Positions 58,610-64,000 of a stretch of 64,000 nt of DNA are shown here, one piece after another. The notes beneath the pieces are model-generated. The model was given only the letters and a program-made list of their open reading frames with translations, made no database searches and was not told where the DNA came from. How positions within the stretch are numbered: the first letter of the stretch is position 1; every line of letters starts with the position of its first letter. The DNA comes from Phoronis australis. Taxonomy: Eukaryota; Phoronida; Phoronidae. The DNA is taken from contig NMRA01000661.1 of the NCBI GenBank assembly GCA_002633005.1, positions 155,718-219,717 of the forward strand, given 5' to 3'. The translations under genes and the position numbers were made by a program.

Positions 58610-61600
58610 GTAAGCCTGGGCAACGCATATAGTGGGTGGCAGAAATAAACATGTGACACAGTTGTCAAAAACGCTTGGTAATTTTTGTTCAATCTAATGT
58701 CGCTTCTTTTTCCACGTGATTATTTTTAGTTCGGTACTGGAGAGGTATGATACATGTCAGAGTGCAGATACGGTCTTTAGGTTGTGAAGTAGTCAGATGT
58801 CTGCCTTTCTACTTTATCGGGTGTACAAAATTAAGGTGTGAAATAGACGATATTCGCTTTTCTACTTTATTTTAACTAAGTTGCGAAATAATCGATGTCT
58901 GCCTTTTAACATTATCTGGTGTACAAAATCTACCCAAAAACAACATAAAATATATCATTGCATCAATTTTGCTTCCCATGCCCCTATGAAAACAATATTT
59001 AAACATCACGCAAAATTCCCCCTCATTAGGTCCAAAAATTCTTTAACAATTAAAAAAGTCTGTTAAAATCTCTGATTTTTAAAACGTTTGAGGGTGGAAT
59101 TGGAGGTGCCCAGGTGGAAGGATTTTACTCAGCTAAAAAGTTCCCACTCAGAAGGCACAGAGACCTTCATTCTCAGGTAAGTGTGTGCCCTGACCTGTTT
59201 GATTTCATTCCATTAAACTTGACTCGATCCAATTTATTGCTTTATCTCTCTAGTTACCTTTACATCTATCTTCGTTCTAGTGTGAGGAGTTTGATCTGAC
59301 TAAGTCGTCACAGAAGATCAAGCAAGTGCGGTCGAGGACAGAGAATGAAAGTCCTGTCATCACACAACCAGACTTTGGTGACGATGATCTGGAGGTCGCT
59401 GCTGACCAGCTTACTCTGGCTCAGGCTGTGGCTGGATCCGGCAGTTGGTAGGATGGTGTTGTCAAGAAATAAGAAACATGTGAAGGTCCGTCCGGGATGT
59501 TGGCCACGGAACTCACCTGTCGTTTTACAAAGAATTCCAGTACCAGACTCTCAAACGAGGGTCTGGTCTCTCAGAATCCAGCAGTTGTGTAGTGCAACAC
59601 TGTTGCCACAGCTGAGTGCACATGCCATATTTTTGGTCAGTCAACTGTGAATACGGTATCTGTTTACAATTAGATAAGCGAGTCCTGTCTGTGAATTTGT
59701 CCTAGTTTAATTTCCATTTGTTTGGCTTGTATTATGCATTACCGACTCACTTGATTAAGGAAAGTACTAGTTTGCATACTGCAATCCCGTCTGTTTTTCC
59801 TTCTTCTGGTTTTAGCTCTGCAGCTAAGAGGCCAGTACTTGGTGAACTTCCTACGACAGTCTCGCGTGGCGGTGTTGACCAAAAGGACAGACGGTCAGAG
59901 TTTCAGTCTTTGGCAGAGCAGCAACAATTGGATGGTAACTGTTTTGATCAGTCATCTGTGGCACATATTTTGTTTTTTGTGCTCTGAACTAGCTTCTGAA
60001 AGTGATTTGTACTCCACCTTGGTTAAAGAAATTTTATTTTTGGTACATTTTCTGGTGTTGTGAATAGAGTTCTGTAGCCTTAACAAAATATTGGAAGACC
60101 AAATCATAGTGCTTTGAACAGATGTGGTTGGTTAAGAGCATAATTTGCAAGTTGAATTGTTGCCAACTTGAACAGTGATGTCATCAATGCTGTTTTGCTG
60201 TCACTGTACTTTTTTGCTAACGTTTACTCTAAGACATGCTCACGTGACCCAAGTAAAGACAAATTGGTAAATGACAAAAATTAAATTCTACAGGCTCTCT
60301 ACTTTCAGGAAATGTATACTTTCACTTAGCTTGCAGATATATAGCTAAATACATCGACTTTTCAACAAGGTCTTTCATAACCTCAATGATGATCTAACGT
60401 TACATTATCACTTTGGAGATGACTCATTCCGTTTCTGTTTGTTTTAGGGTTGGCGTTTGAGAAGGACTCTGATGCCCTGCAGAGTATCCTGGAAAACACA
60501 GGTGTAAGTGAGACCTTCCCCACAACCACAGCACCCCCCAACTACCGGCAAACCATCGCAGGCGGTGGGCAGGGCACCTTCAGAACACCATCTGTGACAC
60601 CAGCAGTGACCAGAAGTAACAGGGTGAATGAGCTTTACACATATCTCTGCTTTCTCTCTCTCTCTCTCTATATATATATAAATATATACCAGTAACAAAC
60701 TGTAAAACATGTATAATTCAGACTTGATTTACTGAGATTTTCCCTTAACACGGACGAAGTTCCGCATTAAAGTTTTTCTAGTCCATGCGCTCTGTCCTTC
60801 AGTTGGACTTCGCCTTATTGAAATGGAATCTCGATCTGATTGAATCCAGCTTATGCAAGTTTTAATGTTACAGTAGTTCCATTTAATTGAAAGCTCCTTT
60901 TCGATCCCTTTGGCTGCTCTCATGAAATTCTTTACCGTGACGTGATTCCATTTCCTTGTCCAACAAGAACATTGAAACCATCAGCAGCTCAAGAAACTTG
61001 AGGTTAGCTAACCCTAAATCAGCGACAAAAATCTGCCACAGATTGTATACGCCGTACTGCTCATAGGATTATTGTGAAAATTGGCAGATATGTTCCTACT
61101 GAAAAGAGAGCGCAATTGACATGGATTTTCAAATGGGTCCAACCACTGTGGTGCCTCCTAGTGACATGTTTGTGTCTACGGCTGTATCTTCCTAAACCAC
61201 TTGCAAGATCTTTTGGAAGTGACAAGTGTCTTCCTATTAACTTGACAATGCGTGGAATGGTCGCACTCTGGCACCACCTTCTGGTGCGTTTTTTTCACAT
61301 TCGCCTCTGTAATCTTTGGAGTTCCGTAACAGATTTTCTTGAAATTTAGAGCTTTCTATTTGTGAGACGACGACACCTTCGCAGATTCGGACCCGTTTGA
61401 TTCAATCTGCGCCATCTAATGGCCATTTTCATGATAATTAAACACCCCTACAAAGACACTGTTTGCAGTGCAGTTGTGCGCATATTTCGACGCTATGCGT
61501 TGCTCTTGTTTAAATTCTTGTGTATGCAATGAAGCAACGTTTCATTATTACACTGAAATTGAAGAAAATGGAATTAAAACGCTGGATGTGGCAAGACAAC

Positions 61601-63154
61601 TGGTATTTTTAAAAGGAATATTCAAGGGTCCGTACTGAAGTCAGTACTGTCGATCTGCTAAAAAATTAGTAGACCAGACAGCTTTTTTCCGATTGCTTGC
61701 CGAATCATTTCTGTTCAATGGCATAAAAGCTCTGACCTCTACTTGTACCATATGATGTTATTTTGTCATATGAGGCCATCTTTCTGTAACTTTTATGACA
61801 ATGTTTTGTCAACTGTAAAAAGTTACTAACTCTTTGATATGATAATGAATTTGGTAGTGGTCTTACTAGTGGTTCGACCACTGGGAACATGGTAGGTCGT
61901 GTGATCAATTCTAAGTCATGATGATTGTTGATGAAATGTAGCCTTCCTCATTGACACTAATTATGTTTTGAACAAAGACGACCCTTCAAGTGCTCAAATT
62001 CAGCTACTTAATATCTGAAAAATGGGAATATTTAATCTCTACTCTGGTCGTGACTTTAAAATAACAAATGAAAGTTCCAGGCTGTAGAAATACCGTTGTT
62101 ATTGTTCTGATGTAATTTTTGGACCTAGAGCATACTCAGTAGTAACATTCATTCACTGCCTTAATTCCTGCACTTGAATTGATATTATGTCATATAAACA
62201 GTGGATAATACCGTACTGTTGCACCACCAGTATCCCACCCCAAACATCGATATGGGTGATAGCCATGTACGTAGATGCTCATAGTTGTGGCTTGAATTTA
62301 TTCGATTTGCTGTTTTGAAACGCCACTCTCTTTCTGTAATTTCTGTGTATCTTGCACACTGCTCTCATATTTTCCAACTAAACGCTGAAGCCTGTTTGAA
62401 TACAATAGTAGCTTAGCATGTGGATTTCTTTACTAATTATGCCGTTATTCATTACAGGGAGTGCGACAATCCATTTACTACACAGGTCCAAGTGACAAGC
62501 CACGGTCAACGCTGTCTAGTATCCCAGACAACACGATCAAACGCTGGACGATGTGTCCTAGCTCCAACAAAACCCCTAAGGCAACACGGGGTGAGGGGGC
62601 AAAGCAAGCCGGTAGGTTGTGCTGAACTGGGTAATTGAAAAACATTGTTTTGACTAGTAGATATTAATTGATTGACAGAAGGCTCTCTAGTTGGACACGC
62701 GTAATAGTGCATCAGTTACGCCCTCAGACAAATGTTGCACACGTTTTGTTGATAAATGCCAGGGAACACTAATATTTGTTGCGAAATATGTGAACTGGTG
62801 ACATCCATTTTTGGAAAGATAGAGGCAGCTTTCCCCTTTGATGAGGTAGAAAATTTAGAGAAGCTTGCAGATGCTAATGTGGGTCTTCCTGTCTGAATGG
62901 ATTACTTTGATTTCAACCCAACACACTGTTGCAGTCCAACGGGGAGAAGATTATCACAAGACTATTTTTTCTTGCCAGTTCCTGAACCTTCCTCAGTCAA
63001 TACTTTTGGCGGTATCTACCGGGTACCACAGCGACATTCAATCTACGCTAAGTACGAACGAAGACCGACGGTGTCGGGGATGAAATCGCCCAGAGCCACG
63101 CCCATGAAATCAATGGAACCTCCCAATGAAGCTTCCAAGACACCGTTTGGACAG
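58471..63154 (+). CDS. TROAP: Tastin (trophinin-associated protein)-like, partial, seven exons; gene continues beyond the window
   Basis: Exons 58471-58609, 59114-59176, 59281-59447, 59816-59934, 60448-60623, 62458-62611 and 62979-63154 all have GT-AG ends and compatible phases (2, 0, 0, 2, 1, 0, 1, leaving 0), giving about 331 codons with no stop. The 5' exon(s) and 3' end are missing. The protein is basic and rich in Ser, Thr and Pro, with an N-terminal SKIP motif, PDFKRLHKSWNNKFESGKA, FEKDSDALQSILENTGV, RTPSVTPAVTR and YRVPQRHSIYAK. The SKIP start and the 'DPAALxxIL' type segment recall vertebrate tastin, a mitotic spindle and centrosome-associated protein; PDFKxLH also recalls NUSAP1. Role in spindle function is inference. 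No enzyme domain is seen. That this is a real gene is much surer than its name. Confidence 0.5.
59114..59176 (+). CDS. Tastin-like exon B
   Basis: Sixty-three nt, phase 0 both sides, donor GTAAGT. VEGFYSAKKFPLRRHRDL plus HSQ. Confidence 0.65.
59281..59447 (+). CDS. Tastin-like exon C
   Basis: Phase 0 in, 2 out; acceptor CGTTCTAG, donor GTAGGA. CEEFDLTKSSQKIKQVRSR then an acidic GDDDLEVAADQLTLAQAV. Confidence 0.65.
59816..59934 (+). CDS. Tastin-like exon D
   Basis: Phase 2 in, 1 out; acceptor CTGGTTTTAG, donor GTAACT. AAKRPVLGELPTTVSRGG then EFQSLAEQQQLD. Confidence 0.65.
60448..60623 (+). CDS. Tastin-like exon E, most diagnostic
   Basis: Phase 1 in, 0 out; acceptor TGTTTTAG, donor GTGAAT. 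LAFEKDSDALQSILENTGV resembles the 'F.DPAAL.SIL...GV' block of vertebrate tastins; GTFRTPSVTPAVTRSNR follows, with TP sites that could be CDK targets. Confidence 0.7.
60651..60688 (+). repeat. (TC)n(TA)n microsatellite
   Basis: A TC run passing straight into a TA run, in the intron after exon E. Confidence 0.85.
61060..61440 (-). repeat. Interspersed degenerate repeat cluster, minus orientation
   Basis: Same family as at 42.4 kb but reversed: GCGCCATCTAATGGCC (61409-61424), a CACCACCTTCTGGTGC core near 61272 and GTGCCTCCTAGTGACA near 61151, spaced about 130 bp. Confidence 0.65.
62458..62611 (+). CDS. Tastin-like exon F
   Basis: Phase 0 in, 1 out; acceptor TTCATTACAG, donor GTAGGT. RQSIYYTGPSDKPRSTLSS, IKRWTMCPSSNKTPKATRG. 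Confidence 0.7.
62979..63154 (+). CDS. Tastin-like exon G
   Basis: Phase 1 in, 0 out; acceptor TCTTGCCAG, donor GTATGA. IYRVPQRHSIYAKYERRP, SGMKSPRATPMKSMEPP, SKTPFGQ. Confidence 0.7.
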
Positions 63155-63540
63155 GTATGATGATCTGAGACGGATGGCCCACTTAGGAAGGGGGGTTGTT
63201 CCACATCCCTAGAAATGTATTTACACTTTCATCTGGTCTGATTTTGATCAATTTATTCTTTTGCTTTCCAAGTAGAATAGCTTAAGGCACAGATTGCCCA
63301 AATGTTTAGCAATGGCTGTGCGACATTCATATGAATCTCGCTATGTTGCTTGCAGCCNTGTCAAGTTCTATACATATATTGGCCTCTTTATTATAATATG
63401 CACTGAATTTTCATACTAATTGTTAAAATGGGTGATAAATCAGTTCATCTTTAATAAGAAAACCTATTTGTTTTGGTAAGATTAGTTTTGCACCAGATCA
63501 ACGTTATGGGTTTGTTAAAATTACAGTCAGTTAGTTAAAG

Positions 63541-63900
63541 TTTGGCGGCCATATTGGATTTATGCAAATGAGGTGTCTTAACATTAAGAGGAAAACATGT
63601 TACAATGTCATTTTAACAGTTTTCTATCTAATAAAGTACCTTTACCTAGCCTTAAAATATTTTATTATCTCTCAAGCAACAATGGATTGTATTGCTTGGC
63701 GGCCATTTTGTTTTTTGAGATTTGACCTTGACTTTGACCTCAAAATTTGGGCAACCAACCCCCATGAAATTCAGCATGTCAAAAAGTACCAGTGTGCCAA
63801 ATTTGGTGCTTTAATCCGAGGTGTAAACGTTTTCGGGTTAAGGGCCTGGACTATTATTATGACCAATCGTCGAATATGTGGTCAGTCTGCCTTCTAGGCG
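63541..63900 (+). repeat. Interspersed repeat with GCGGCCAT and TGACCT motifs
   Basis: GGCGGCCATATTGGATTTATG and GGCGGCCATTTTG occur 150 bp apart, followed by TGACCTTGACTTTGACCTC and CCATGAAATTCAGCATGTC. It resembles a transposon-derived repeat rather than coding sequence; it lies after exon G in the intron or flank. Confidence 0.5.
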
Positions 63901-64000
63901 TGCGCCTCTAATCACCCATAGTGGTTACGATTAGCCATAATATTAGTGCTGCAGGTTAATGTTATGCTTAACATGTCACGTGTACACCGTAGTACATTCC

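Overview
The window is intron-rich animal nuclear DNA. It looks like an invertebrate deuterostome; a lancelet or a hemichordate is my best guess, at low confidence. Reasons: long genes with canonical GT-AG introns, animal-specific protein families (serpin, galactose 3-O-sulfotransferase, PLXDC, a tastin-like protein), many small foldback DNA elements and tRNA-type SINEs, and no mammalian repeats. Two near-identical local duplications next to N runs suggest an assembly of a very heterozygous genome. There is no bacterial, viral or CRISPR content.

Layout. (1) 0.3-3.1 kb, + strand: a complete two-exon secreted serpin of 399 aa whose signal peptide sits on a separate small exon. (2) 3.5-4.3 kb: a TTAA-flanked foldback element with ~160 bp inverted ends and an N gap inside. 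(3) 5.3-6.9 kb, - strand: a single-exon type II Golgi sulfotransferase of the GAL3ST family, 524 aa. (4) 7-13.7 kb: no gene recognised; small tandem repeats, one unidentified ORF and probably the 3' UTR of the next gene. (5) 13.7-54.2 kb, - strand: one gene, a PLXDC1/2 (plexin domain-containing, TEM7/TEM7R) orthologue. I could rebuild it from 14 coding exons whose splice phases all agree, giving a 641-aa type I membrane protein. Its introns hold nearly all the repeats of the window. (6) 54.2 kb to the right edge, + strand: seven phase-compatible exons of a basic, Ser/Thr/Pro-rich protein resembling tastin (TROAP). Its 5' exon is unresolved and it runs off the window. The two genes diverge from a shared promoter region at about 54.2 kb.

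Most notable points. PLXDC carries two alternative copies of one 97-nt exon (33191-33287 and 32103-32199), equal in length, equal in phase and 14/32 identical in protein; because 97 is not a multiple of three, they should be mutually exclusive. A dispersed repeat in the introns carries a core close to the CTCF consensus. Two 1.98 kb TIR transposons lie in PLXDC intron 1. Several long foldback sequences would make hairpins in the PLXDC pre-mRNA. Two apparent false duplications (22.05-24.64 kb and 56.46-57.30 kb) should be treated as assembly problems until checked.
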